Source: an uncultured Clostridia bacterium
GTDB taxonomy: Bacteria > Bacillota > Clostridia > Christensenellales > UBA1242
Assembly: GCA_930990515.1 (NCBI GenBank)
Contig: CAKNPS010000001.1
Coordinates: forward strand, 229,280-293,279
Length of the DNA stretch: 64,000 bases
Direction: 5' to 3'
Each line of letters starts with the position of its first letter. The first letter of the stretch is position 1. The notes beneath the pieces were generated by a model that worked only from the letters and a program-made list of their open reading frames with translations, made no database searches and had not been told where the DNA came from. Both the position numbers and the translations under genes were made by a program. Below are positions 1 through 7,681 of the stretch, one piece after another.

Positions 1-100
1 TGTTTTCATATTGATAGTTTGAGAAAAAGTTTTAATTGTATGCAATAAAATTTTGCATAATATGTCGAAATGTGACGATAATAATTTTAAGGAGAAAATT

Positions 101-553
101 ATGGAAGAAAAAGAAGAAATCACAAAATATTTAAACGCCATATATCAAAACACAAGAACAGCAATTCAATCGATAGACGAAATAATAAAAAAGGCAACAA
201 GCAAGGAATTTATTAGCGAACTTAGCAACGAAGAAGATGCCTACAGCGTGCTTGCAAAAGAATGTGAAAATTTTGCAAAGGCAGAAAAAATTGAAGGTCT
301 TAAGGACAACAATTTTATTGAAAAAGCAAAACTATGGACAAGCATAAATATGTCAACACTTATGGACGATTCTGATAGAAAGATTGCTGAACTTATGCTT
401 TTTGGCACATTTATGGGAGTAATCACCTGCATCAAAGATAAAAATGACCATGAAGGAGTGTCCAGCGAACTTGACGAGATTTTAGATAAATTGACAAATT
501 TAGAAAGGCAAAATATCGAAAATCTAATTCCGTTTTTAAAAGAAAAGAAGTAA
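101..553 (+). CDS. hypothetical acidic protein, 150 aa
   Basis: I do not recognise this protein. It is a soluble-looking, acidic, largely helical polypeptide with no signal peptide and no clear membrane span; the only mildly hydrophobic stretch is around residues 105-120. The frame stays open upstream to position 53, but I chose the ATG at 101 because AAGGAG lies at 89-94 with good spacing. The stop codon sits inside a strong hairpin that ends the transcript. It converges on the spoIVFB-like gene, so position gives no functional clue. Confidence 0.7.
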   Translation: MEEKEEITKYLNAIYQNTRTAIQSIDEIIKKATSKEFISELSNEEDAYSVLAKECENFAKAEKIEGLKDNNFIEKAKLWTSINMSTLMDDSDRKIAELMLFGTFMGVITCIKDKNDHEGVSSELDEILDKLTNLERQNIENLIPFLKEKK

Positions 554-573
554 AATTTTTACTTCTTTTCTTT
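539..573. terminator. bidirectional hairpin terminator
   Basis: Perfect 17-bp inverted repeat (arms 539-555 and 557-573) built on AAAGAAAAGAAGTAAAA, with T-rich sequence on both sides. It lies between two convergent genes and overlaps the stop codon of the plus-strand one. Confidence 0.75.
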
Positions 574-589
574 AGATTTTAAATAAAAA

Positions 590-1516
590 TTAAGTATTTT
601 TTATGTTTTTTAGCAAAATTTCATAATTTTTATTTAAATTTTTCTCATTTTTTATTATCCCTTCTATTTTCTCACTGATATCATATTTTAAAGAAATTTC
701 TAAAATTTTTTTATCTGAAAGCATAACAACTTTTTCATTTTGGTTTATAAACAAAAATATGGTCGTTCTGTTTGCCTGAATTTTTTTTAACAAATCTTTA
801 ATTTTGACATCATTTGATAATACATATAAACGCGGTTTAGTAAAACTTTTCGTTTCTTTATTATAAATGCTAATTTTTTCATACTTACTGATAAAATTCA
901 AGTCCAAGATTCCAAGGACTAAAAACACTCCAAAAAGAAGAAATGTCGGATTGAAATTTATAAAACAAAATACAATAAAAAGTAAAAAACACAAAAAACT
1001 AAGGAAAAAATTGATAAAAAATGTGATTTTTATAGCATTTTTTCTATTTATTAAATTTGAAACCATCGAAACAAAAATTCTTCCACCATCAAGTGGATAG
1101 GCTGGCAATAGGTTTGATAAAGCAATAATCAAACTTATTTCCACAAAACCAGCTGTCCAAAAATATGTTATGGGAAAAATCCACCAAAGTGCTGTAATAA
1201 ATAGTGCCGAAATTAAATTGACAAATGGTCCAGCAAATGCAATATAAATTTCATCTCTTTCTTCAAGTGCTTGTCCATAATATGAAAGACTAACACCATA
1301 AGGCGATAAAGAAAATTTGGAAAGTTTGTAACCGCGATACTTTGCCATAAAATAATGCCCTAGTTCGTGAAGAAGTATGACAAAAAAATAGTTTAAGGCA
1401 ATTGAAAAACTATCTACAAAGATAAGCCAAACAAGTATGATAAAAAATGTAGGGTTTATTTGAAACTTTCCCTTCTTATCAAAATTTTTTAATTGCATAA
1501 CTTCAACACTTTTCAA
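590..1516 (-). CDS. spoIVFB: SpoIVFB-type site-2 membrane metalloprotease (M50B)
   Basis: Intramembrane zinc protease. In B. subtilis SpoIVFB acts in the mother cell to release active sigma-K from its pro-form. The protein shows the HExxH motif in HELGHY (about residues 50-55) inside a hydrophobic helix, and the second metal-ligand motif NLLPAYPLDGG (about 135-145). About six hydrophobic segments are followed by a soluble C-terminal domain of about 100 residues, as in SpoIVFB relatives with a CBS-like tail; the total of 308 aa fits the family. The first possible start is TTG at 1516, with AGGG about 12 nt upstream; an ATG at 1498 is the alternative. No adjacent SpoIVFA gene is seen, only a 44-aa membrane micro-ORF. 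The M50B assignment is firm; the exact role is inferred. Confidence 0.85.
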   Translation of the reverse strand: MKSVEVMQLKNFDKKGKFQINPTFFIILVWLIFVDSFSIALNYFFVILLHELGHYFMAKYRGYKLSKFSLSPYGVSLSYYGQALEERDEIYIAFAGPFVNLISALFITALWWIFPITYFWTAGFVEISLIIALSNLLPAYPLDGGRIFVSMVSNLINRKNAIKITFFINFFLSFLCFLLFIVFCFINFNPTFLLFGVFLVLGILDLNFISKYEKISIYNKETKSFTKPRLYVLSNDVKIKDLLKKIQANRTTIFLFINQNEKVVMLSDKKILEISLKYDISEKIEGIIKNEKNLNKNYEILLKNIKNT

Positions 1517-1543
1517 TATCTAAATTACCCTAAAAATTAAAAA

Positions 1544-1678
1544 CTAAAAAAATAAATTAGAAAAGACAATGACAACAAATACCACAAGAAAAAAGAGTGG
1601 CAAAACGATTTTAAGTTTAATTCTATACCCCTTTCTTACATTCTCAAAATTGTTACCATAAGACTTTATCTTCTCCAT
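1544..1678 (-). CDS. possible 44-aa single-pass membrane micro-protein
   Basis: A short frame with a charged N-terminal half (about 25 residues rich in Lys, Asn and Arg) followed by a strongly hydrophobic helix, VLPLFFLVVFVVIVF, and a stop. It lies just upstream of the spoIVFB-like gene on the same strand. No Shine-Dalgarno is seen; instead a TATAAT (1684-1689) lies 5 nt before the ATG, so if made it would come from a leaderless transcript that continues into spoIVFB. SpoIVFB partners (SpoIVFA, BofA) are membrane proteins, but I see no sequence match to them. Confidence 0.4.
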   Translation of the reverse strand: MEKIKSYGNNFENVRKGYRIKLKIVLPLFFLVVFVVIVFSNLFF

Positions 1679-1725
1679 AAGACATTATATGTTAATTTAG
1701 TAAAATTAAGAAACATAAAATATAA

Positions 1726-1754
1726 AAAATAGAAAGTCTTTCACTTTCTATTTT
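1726..1754 (-). terminator. rho-independent terminator
   Basis: Arms AAAATAGAAAGT (1726-1737) and ACTTTCTATTTT (1743-1754) with a 5-nt loop, T-rich downstream on the minus strand. It ends the transcript of the 221-aa gene at 1748-2413. Confidence 0.75.
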
Positions 1755-2413
1755 ACTTGTTCTATTGAACATTTTTCATTGGTTTTATAAATATTTTCAA
1801 ATACCTTTGAAAGTATTTCTCGTTCGCTTGAACTTCGTTCCAGCATAAACGCTTTTATATCTGAAAAATCGATAATTCTATCTTCAATTGTTTTAGGATT
1901 TAATCCTGCTCTATATTCATCACTAAATTCAATCAATTCTATATTTTCTTCATTTGTCGAGCCATTAAGATAATCTTGTTTTTTTAGGAAACCTTTTTTA
2001 CATTTAGATGAAATAACTTTAAAATCATTAACAAAAATTTCTAAAAAAGGTTTTGTTATATCAATATAATCTCTTATCGTTTCAAGTGCGACATAATATT
2101 TTCCAATTTGCTTAAATTCTTGCTTTGTATAAGAAATCATTTCTCCGTTTTGTGTAGTATCTAAAAAATTTGTTCTTATTTCCACTTTTTCAATATTTAG
2201 AATTTTCTTTAATTCACGAGCAATATCTCCTAGTCTAAATTTTGAAATTTTCTTCCATTCATTTTCAATTTGTTTAAGTATTCCATAAACTTCACTAAAT
2301 GCTGGAATAAGTTTAATATCAAACCACTCTGGAATATCTAAAAATTGTTTTTTTTCCTTAACTTCAAGATATTTTTTATATGTGTGTTCCCATTTTTTTA
2401 AAATTTCCAGCAT
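1748..2413 (-). CDS. hypothetical protein, 221 aa
   Basis: Not recognised. A lysine- and glutamate-rich, helical, cytoplasmic-looking protein without signal peptide or membrane segments. The start ATG at 2413 is supported by AAGGAG about 9 nt upstream. It appears to be a single gene: its own terminator follows and the scpB terminator precedes it. Only two cysteines (near residues 138 and 216) and no metal-binding or nucleotide-binding motif are visible. Confidence 0.7.
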   Translation of the reverse strand: MLEILKKWEHTYKKYLEVKEKKQFLDIPEWFDIKLIPAFSEVYGILKQIENEWKKISKFRLGDIARELKKILNIEKVEIRTNFLDTTQNGEMISYTKQEFKQIGKYYVALETIRDYIDITKPFLEIFVNDFKVISSKCKKGFLKKQDYLNGSTNEENIELIEFSDEYRAGLNPKTIEDRIIDFSDIKAFMLERSSSEREILSKVFENIYKTNEKCSIEQVK

Positions 2414-2478
2414 TATTTACTCCTTAATTAATTATAGCACAATTTATTAAAAATTGCTATATGTTTTGGGTCTTTAAA

Positions 2479-2503
2479 AAAAGATATGAAAATCATATCT
2501 TTT
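2479..2503 (-). terminator. rho-independent terminator of scpAB
   Basis: AAAAGATATGA (2479-2489) pairs with TCATATCTTTT (2493-2503). It overlaps the scpB stop codon and is followed by T residues on the minus strand. Confidence 0.75.
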
Positions 2504-3167
2504 ATGAAACATCGCCGTCAACTTTACGAAGCCCGTCTTCATCTTTCAAAAAGTCTGGCAATTCTTCCGTTTTAAGTTCAAATTCATTATATAAACTATC
2601 ACTTTGCGGTTCTTCTTTTTCTTCTTCGTTAATAACTTTAATACGCTCTAAGAGTTGTTCATAATCTGGAAGTTGTCCTAAATCTTCCAAATTAAACCTT
2701 TTTAAGAAGTTTTCAGTTGTGGCAAAAAGAAGTGGTTTTCCAACAGCATCTTTTCTTCCAACAACTTCAATCATGTTTTGGTCAACTAAAATTTGAACAG
2801 CATAATCACAATTAACTCTTCTTATGTCTTCAATTTCAAGTTTTGTGATTGGCTGTTTATAGGCAATAATAGCAAGCGTTTCAAGTGCTGCACGAGTAAG
2901 AGATTTTTCTCTGACAGGGTTTAAAACTTCGCTGATATAATCGGCATAAAGTGGGTTTGAAGTGAGTTGAACTTTATTTTTATATTTGATTATATGAATC
3001 CCCTTTTCTCCCGCATATTCCTTACAAAGCTCTTCAATCACTGCATCTAATTCTTTTGGAGTAATTTCAAGTTTTTGCAAAATAAAATCTTTGTCCAGAC
3101 CATCGCCTGCAACAAACAAAATTGATAACACAATTTCTTTTAATTCTTTTTTATTTTCCACTTTCAT
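2502..3167 (-). CDS. scpB: segregation and condensation protein B
   Basis: Winged-helix kleisin-associated subunit of the SMC-ScpA-ScpB condensin, which organises and segregates the nucleoid. The N-terminal half shows the ScpB pattern, with the signature stretch TRAALETLAIIAYKQPITK around residues 90-108 and a second winged helix ending near residue 170. The C-terminal 40 residues are an acidic, variable tail. It starts 2 nt after the scpA stop; its Shine-Dalgarno GAGGTG is formed by the last codons of scpA, so translation is probably coupled. Length is normal for the family. Confidence 0.95.
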   Translation of the reverse strand: MKVENKKELKEIVLSILFVAGDGLDKDFILQKLEITPKELDAVIEELCKEYAGEKGIHIIKYKNKVQLTSNPLYADYISEVLNPVREKSLTRAALETLAIIAYKQPITKLEIEDIRRVNCDYAVQILVDQNMIEVVGRKDAVGKPLLFATTENFLKRFNLEDLGQLPDYEQLLERIKVINEEEKEEPQSDSLYNEFELKTEELPDFLKDEDGLRKVDGDVS

Positions 3168-3169
3168 AT

Positions 3170-3952
3170 TTACACCTCATTTGCAGTTATGACAATATGC
3201 CCAAATGTTTCATTCTGCAAAACTTTAACTGTTTGGAGTTTTAATAGTTCCAAAAGTGCCAAAAACACATTAATAAGTTCGCTTTTTGTCATGTCGTCAG
3301 CAAATAATTCTTCGAATTCAAATCTTTTTCTTTCTTTAGCAAAATTTCTGATGGCAATAATCTTTTCTGCAACTGTGAACCTATCTTTAACAATTTTCTT
3401 TGGTTCATCAGGTTTAACTTGTTTTTTAAGTTCTTCTCGTGTCAAGAGTTTTGCGAAAGCATCTAAAAGTTGGTCTAAAACAAGGTCCTTAATTACGACT
3501 TTAACTTTTTCAGTTTCTTTTCCCGGTTCTCTATACAACTTATTAATATCTTCAATTTGCTTTAAGTCTTGCCCTGCTTTTTTGAAAAGTTCATATTCTT
3601 TAAGCCTACGAAGCAAGATTGCTTCATCATCTTCTTCATCATCTTGTGTTGCTTCTTGCTCAACAGGAATAAGTTTCTTAGACTTAATTTCAATAAGTGT
3701 GGCTGCCACAGTAATAAACTCGCTTGCCTTGTCCATATCCACATTTTTAAGGTCCTGCATATAGTTTAAATACTGCTCCGTAATATCAGCAAGTTTAACG
3801 GTTGCAATATCAAGTTTTGCTTCTTTAATAAGATGAAGAAGAAGGTCAAGTGGTCCTTCAAAGTTGTCAAGTTTAAAACGATAAGCATCAGAAGACAAAA
3901 GCATATCCTCTTGCTTTTCGGTAACATTATCAGTTTGCACCACTTCTTCCAT
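3170..3952 (-). CDS. scpA: segregation and condensation protein A (kleisin)
   Basis: Kleisin subunit that bridges SMC heads and binds ScpB. The core motif YRFKLDNFEGPLDLLLHLI (about residues 25-43) is the canonical ScpA N-terminal SMC-binding helix; the C-terminal winged helix spans about residues 200-255. Between them is a Lys/Glu-rich linker. An N-terminal extension of about 20 acidic residues precedes the conserved core. AAGGGG lies 6-11 nt upstream of the ATG at 3952. First gene of a two-gene operon with scpB. Confidence 0.95.
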   Translation of the reverse strand: MEEVVQTDNVTEKQEDMLLSSDAYRFKLDNFEGPLDLLLHLIKEAKLDIATVKLADITEQYLNYMQDLKNVDMDKASEFITVAATLIEIKSKKLIPVEQEATQDDEEDDEAILLRRLKEYELFKKAGQDLKQIEDINKLYREPGKETEKVKVVIKDLVLDQLLDAFAKLLTREELKKQVKPDEPKKIVKDRFTVAEKIIAIRNFAKERKRFEFEELFADDMTKSELINVFLALLELLKLQTVKVLQNETFGHIVITANEV

Positions 3953-4095
3953 TGCTTTCCCCTTTTAAACTAATTTAATTATAACAAAAAGCGAAAGAAA
4001 AAAGCAAACAAATTTACAAATAATACTTCCATATTACAACATATTTTGTGTAATATGCTTTGCATAACACCACAATTTGTTGTTTAAATAAAAAA

Positions 4096-4117
4096 AGTCT
4101 GCTAAATGCAGCAGACT
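4096..4117 (-). terminator. rho-independent terminator of dacF
   Basis: AGTCTGCT (4096-4103) pairs with AGCAGACT (4110-4117); a run of T follows on the minus strand. Confidence 0.8.
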
Positions 4118-4129
4118 AATTTTTTAATT

Positions 4130-5278
4130 TTACCAGTTTTCAATAACCTTTTTAGCACTGTCAAAATAAGAACTATGTTTAACGTCTGTTTTGACAATTA
4201 AGTCAATTTCTTTCACAATATTTCCGTCTTTTGTCACCTTTACACTTCCAACCTTTTGTCCGTTCTTTAAAGGTGCTTTCAGTGTTGTTGGAAGATTAAC
4301 ATTTGTTTCATAAGTTGTATTATTTCCCTTTTTCATTATAGCAACAAAGTTTTCACTTGCATATACATCGCAATTTTCCATTTTCCCCTTGCTTATTGGA
4401 AGTTTTGAAATTGGAGTGTTTACATCAACAAGAAATTTATTTTCAAAATTTGCAAAACCATAATTTAAAAGAAGTGAACTCTCATTAAATCTTGTTTTAC
4501 TGTTTTCTGCACCAATAATAACCGAAATAAGTCGCATATCACCACGCTTTGCACTTGCAGTCAAGCAACACCCCGCTTCATTTGTTGAACCAGTTTTTCC
4601 ACCATCACAACCTTCAAAATAACGAATAAGTTTATTGGTGTTGACAAGTTCTGTTTTTCTTCCAGATGGGTGTGTAAGTTCGTCCATCCAAATTGTCGAA
4701 TATTTATGATATAATTCGTGCTTCAAAATTTCTCTCATAAGAATAGCACAATCTTTGGCACAGGAATATTGCTCTGGTGCAGGAAGTCCTGTGCAATTTG
4801 CATAATTTGTGTCATTCATTCCAAGTTCTTTCGCTCGCTTGTTCATACGATTTGTAAAACTTTTTTCGTTTCCATTGAAATATTCAGCAAGAGCAACTGA
4901 TGCATCGTTTGCTGATGCCATAATAACTGATTTTAGTAGGTCTTCAAATGTATATTCAACATAAGGGTCAATAAAAACTTGCGAGCCACCCATTCCAGAA
5001 GCATTTTCTGTGGTTGATATTAAACTGTCGAGAGCAATGTTTCCCTCTTCATATTCTTCAAGAGAAATCAGAATTGTCATCATCTTAACCATACTTGCAA
5101 TAGGAAGATGCAAAGTTGGATTTTTTTCAAACAAGACTTCCCCACTTGAATAATCCATCAAAAGCCCACTTTTTGAAATTATATCAACGTCACTTTCTGC
5201 TCTTGCAATGAAAGTTGGAGAAAGTAACAAAGAGAATGCTAATAGAACTATAAATGATGATGAAATAAATTTTTTCAT
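4130..5278 (-). CDS. dacF: D-alanyl-D-alanine carboxypeptidase, DacF/PBP5 type
   Basis: Low-molecular-weight penicillin-binding protein that trims the terminal D-Ala of peptidoglycan stem peptides. All three serine acyl-enzyme motifs are present: SMVK at about residues 62-65 (nucleophile Ser62), SAN at 122-124 and KTG at 228-230. A signal peptide of about 27 residues ends at ARA. The C-terminal domain (about 290-382) is the PBP5-like beta domain. I chose the ATG at 5278 (AAGGAG 5-10 nt upstream) over an upstream ATG at 5326, which would bury the signal peptide. In B. subtilis dacF is forespore-expressed; here that is only suggested by the sporulation neighbours. Own terminator; monocistronic. 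Confidence 0.93.
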   Translation of the reverse strand: MKKFISSSFIVLLAFSLLLSPTFIARAESDVDIISKSGLLMDYSSGEVLFEKNPTLHLPIASMVKMMTILISLEEYEEGNIALDSLISTTENASGMGGSQVFIDPYVEYTFEDLLKSVIMASANDASVALAEYFNGNEKSFTNRMNKRAKELGMNDTNYANCTGLPAPEQYSCAKDCAILMREILKHELYHKYSTIWMDELTHPSGRKTELVNTNKLIRYFEGCDGGKTGSTNEAGCCLTASAKRGDMRLISVIIGAENSKTRFNESSLLLNYGFANFENKFLVDVNTPISKLPISKGKMENCDVYASENFVAIMKKGNNTTYETNVNLPTTLKAPLKNGQKVGSVKVTKDGNIVKEIDLIVKTDVKHSSYFDSAKKVIENW

Positions 5279-5472
5279 AAAAAACTCCTTTTTACTAGTT
5301 TTTTCAAAAGGAAAATTTTTATACACACTAGGTTTTATAGTTCGTAACTATTTCCAAAATTTTTGATTAAATAAAAAATAAGGTGTTTTTTAAACGATTT
5401 ATTTGTTTCAAAAAGCACTTTCTTGCAGAATTTGTCAATTAATTAAAACTATTAAAAAGCAATCAAAAACAG

Positions 5473-5486
5473 CTGACAGCTGTCAG
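5473..5486. terminator. 14-bp palindrome at the spoIIM-like stop, possible terminator
   Basis: CTGACAGCTGTCAG is a perfect palindrome overlapping the stop codon of the spoIIM-like gene, with CTGTTTTT following on the minus strand. Function as terminator is likely but the loop geometry is unusual. The rest of 5279-5472 is A/T-rich and shows nothing else. Confidence 0.45.
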
Positions 5487-6106
5487 ATTACTAAAATCAC
5501 TTGCCCATTTAAAAGATAAAGCAACAATGTCTCCACCAAATTTACTAGAACAAGAAGGAGAAATCCAAACAAAAGAAAGAGAAATCTGTTGCAATCAGTT
5601 CCACCAAAACGCTTGCAATTTGAATTTATTTTGGAAAGTATAAGATAAAACATAATGAGAATGAAAAGAGTTAAAAGTTGACACGGCAAAATGACAACAA
5701 TTGCTGTCAAACTCCCGCCTAAGCCATAAAGAATGAAAATTAAAGCAAAATTTAGCCCAAACAAATATCCACGATAAATAATCAAAATTTCTGCAAGCGG
5801 AAATAGAAAAGGAACAAATGACACTCCAAAAAGAATTAGCACGTTAATTGAAAGCGACAATGTCCTTGAAAAAAAGGCAGAAGACGACCCCACAAACCCA
5901 GATTTAAAATCATCAAGCGAAATCTCTTGCAAACTGGAAAGACTTGAATTGTTGGAATGACGAATTGCCACAAACACTCCAACAGAAATGGCAACAATGC
6001 ACAAAATCAAAGTTATGATAAACTTAGCTCTATTTTCCCTTAATGTTTTACTAACTGAGAACCTAAGTCCATTGATAAAAGAATGACTTTTATATGATTT
6101 AAACAT
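5483..6106 (-). CDS. spoIIM: SpoIIM-like membrane protein (DUF95)
   Basis: Polytopic membrane protein with about five hydrophobic helices (roughly residues 28-48, 83-105, 108-140, 140-160 and 175-205). SpoIIM is part of the DMP complex (SpoIID/SpoIIM/SpoIIP) that remodels septal peptidoglycan during engulfment. The pattern of an arginine-rich cytoplasmic N-terminus, a central IYRGYLFGLNFALI segment and a following LP motif resembles SpoIIM, and the length (207 aa) is right, but sequence conservation is weak. No Shine-Dalgarno precedes the ATG at 6106; TATCAT lies 5 nt upstream. No spoIID or spoIIP is in the window. Confidence 0.65.
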   Translation of the reverse strand: MFKSYKSHSFINGLRFSVSKTLRENRAKFIITLILCIVAISVGVFVAIRHSNNSSLSSLQEISLDDFKSGFVGSSSAFFSRTLSLSINVLILFGVSFVPFLFPLAEILIIYRGYLFGLNFALIFILYGLGGSLTAIVVILPCQLLTLFILIMFYLILSKINSNCKRFGGTDCNRFLFLLFGFLLLVLVNLVETLLLYLLNGQVILVI

Positions 6107-6234
6107 ATAATATGATATTAAAAAATAATTAAGATTATGATTTAAATTTAATCAAACTATGCAACCTTAAAAGCAGATAAAAACATATCTTTAAATCATC
6201 TAATAACTAGTAAAAAATTTAAGTAAAATAAAAT

Positions 6235-7587
6235 CTATTTCAAAACGCTATTCATTATCTCAATGCACTTATCGACACTTTCGCTGACCGTTTGGTTTGA
6301 TGTATCAATGACATAAGCATCTGGCATCTTTTTGATTGCTCCGTGCTCGCGATGGATATCTTTGTAATCTCTATCTCTTAAATCTTCCAAAATCTTTTCA
6401 AAAGTTATGTCAGTATTACCCATCATTTGTTGCTGTTCAAACCTTCTTGTTGCTCTAACATTCTCATCAGCGGTCACAAAAAACTTGAAATCGGCATTTG
6501 GCAAAACTTCACTTCCAATATCTCTACCTTCCATAACAGTATTGTTGTTTTCAGCAAATTTTCTTTGAATTTTTAAAACTTTTTCACGAATAGCGACAAA
6601 AGGAGAAAGTTTTGCAGAAAGCACGCTTATTTCTTCCGTTCTAAGTTCCTTTGTGTAGTCAACCCCATTCACTAAAACATGTTGAAGCCCATTAACAAAT
6701 TTAATATCAACAAAGATTTGTCTAGCAAATTGGCTTATAGTCTCCTCATTAATTTTATTTTCGTCATTATGCAGATACTTAAACGCACAAGCAATACCAC
6801 GATAAACTGCTCCTGTGTCAAAAACACGATAACCTAGTCTTCTTGCAAGTTCCTTTGCAATGGTGCTTTTCCCTGAACAAACATAGCCATCAATGGCAAC
6901 ATTAATAACTTTTCTCTCTTTCATTTTGTCCATAATTAAATTATAACAAAAATCAATCGTTTCTTCCAATGACATATCTGAATTATCAACGATAATACTA
7001 TCTTCCACTGGTTTAAGTGGTGCAACTTCTCTAGTGGAATCACGCTCATCTCTTTCTCTTAAATCTTTCAGAACTTCTTCAAAAGTGACTTCGTCACCTT
7101 TTAATTTTGCTTCTTCAAATCTTCGTTCAGCACGCTTATTTTCGTCAGCAGTAAGGAAAATTTTGATGTTTGCATCAGGCATAACGACCGAGCCTATATC
7201 TCTGCCTTCCATAACAACATTATGTCGGCTAGCAAAGTCTTTGGCAATTTCAAGATATTTTTCTCTCACAATCGGAAAAGCAGAAATTTTTGATGCCATT
7301 TGACTTATCGTTTCTGTTCTAATAAATGGTGTTACATTTTCGTTGTTCACAAAAACATTTTGAATGTCGTCTGTGAATCTTACTTCAATTTTGTTATTTT
7401 TTAATAACTCTTTAACGTTATTTTCGACAACTTCAGTCCCATAAGTCTTTTCATAAGCATAAGCAAAGGCTCTAAAAATCGCTCCTGTGTCCAATCTTTT
7501 AAAAGAATTTCCAAGTCTTCTAATAAGACCTTGGGCAAGTGTAGATTTTCCAGACCCCATATATCCATCAATGGCAACTTTAAACAT
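6235..7587 (-). CDS. cmk: tandem (double-domain) cytidylate kinase
   Basis: Two complete CMP/dCMP kinase domains in one 450-residue chain; a normal Cmk is about 220 residues. Domain 1 spans about 1-225, with P-loop GYMGSGKST near residue 8, CMP-site DTGAIFRA and signature MEGRDIGS. Domain 2 spans about 227-450, with P-loop GYVCSGKST, DTGAVYRG and MEGRDIGS. Both keep the arginine-rich lid RERD / RDRD. Neither half looks decayed by eye, so both may be active or one may have diverged in substrate. The ATG at 7587 has a strong GGAGGAG 8-14 nt upstream, preferred over a TTG at 7605. The enzyme makes CDP/dCDP from CMP/dCMP in the cytoplasm. Confidence 0.9.
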   Translation of the reverse strand: MFKVAIDGYMGSGKSTLAQGLIRRLGNSFKRLDTGAIFRAFAYAYEKTYGTEVVENNVKELLKNNKIEVRFTDDIQNVFVNNENVTPFIRTETISQMASKISAFPIVREKYLEIAKDFASRHNVVMEGRDIGSVVMPDANIKIFLTADENKRAERRFEEAKLKGDEVTFEEVLKDLRERDERDSTREVAPLKPVEDSIIVDNSDMSLEETIDFCYNLIMDKMKERKVINVAIDGYVCSGKSTIAKELARRLGYRVFDTGAVYRGIACAFKYLHNDENKINEETISQFARQIFVDIKFVNGLQHVLVNGVDYTKELRTEEISVLSAKLSPFVAIREKVLKIQRKFAENNNTVMEGRDIGSEVLPNADFKFFVTADENVRATRRFEQQQMMGNTDITFEKILEDLRDRDYKDIHREHGAIKKMPDAYVIDTSNQTVSESVDKCIEIMNSVLK

Positions 7588-7628
7588 ATTCTCTTCTCCT
7601 CCCAATTTTTTTTATTATAACACAACAA

Positions 7629-7661
7629 AAAAATTAGGCAAAGAAAATTCGCCCAATTTTT
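7629..7661 (-). terminator. probable terminator downstream of the aminotransferase gene
   Basis: AAAAATTAGGC (7629-7639) pairs with GCCCAATTTTT (7651-7661) with one mismatch; a run of T follows on the minus strand. It separates the serine-palmitoyltransferase-like gene from cmk. Confidence 0.6.
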
Positions 7662-7681
7662 ATTTTAAAATTTTTTTGTAT

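Noticed and set aside
3189..3764. 191-codon plus-strand open frame
   Set aside because: Antisense shadow of scpA; serine-rich, low-complexity translation and no ribosome site.
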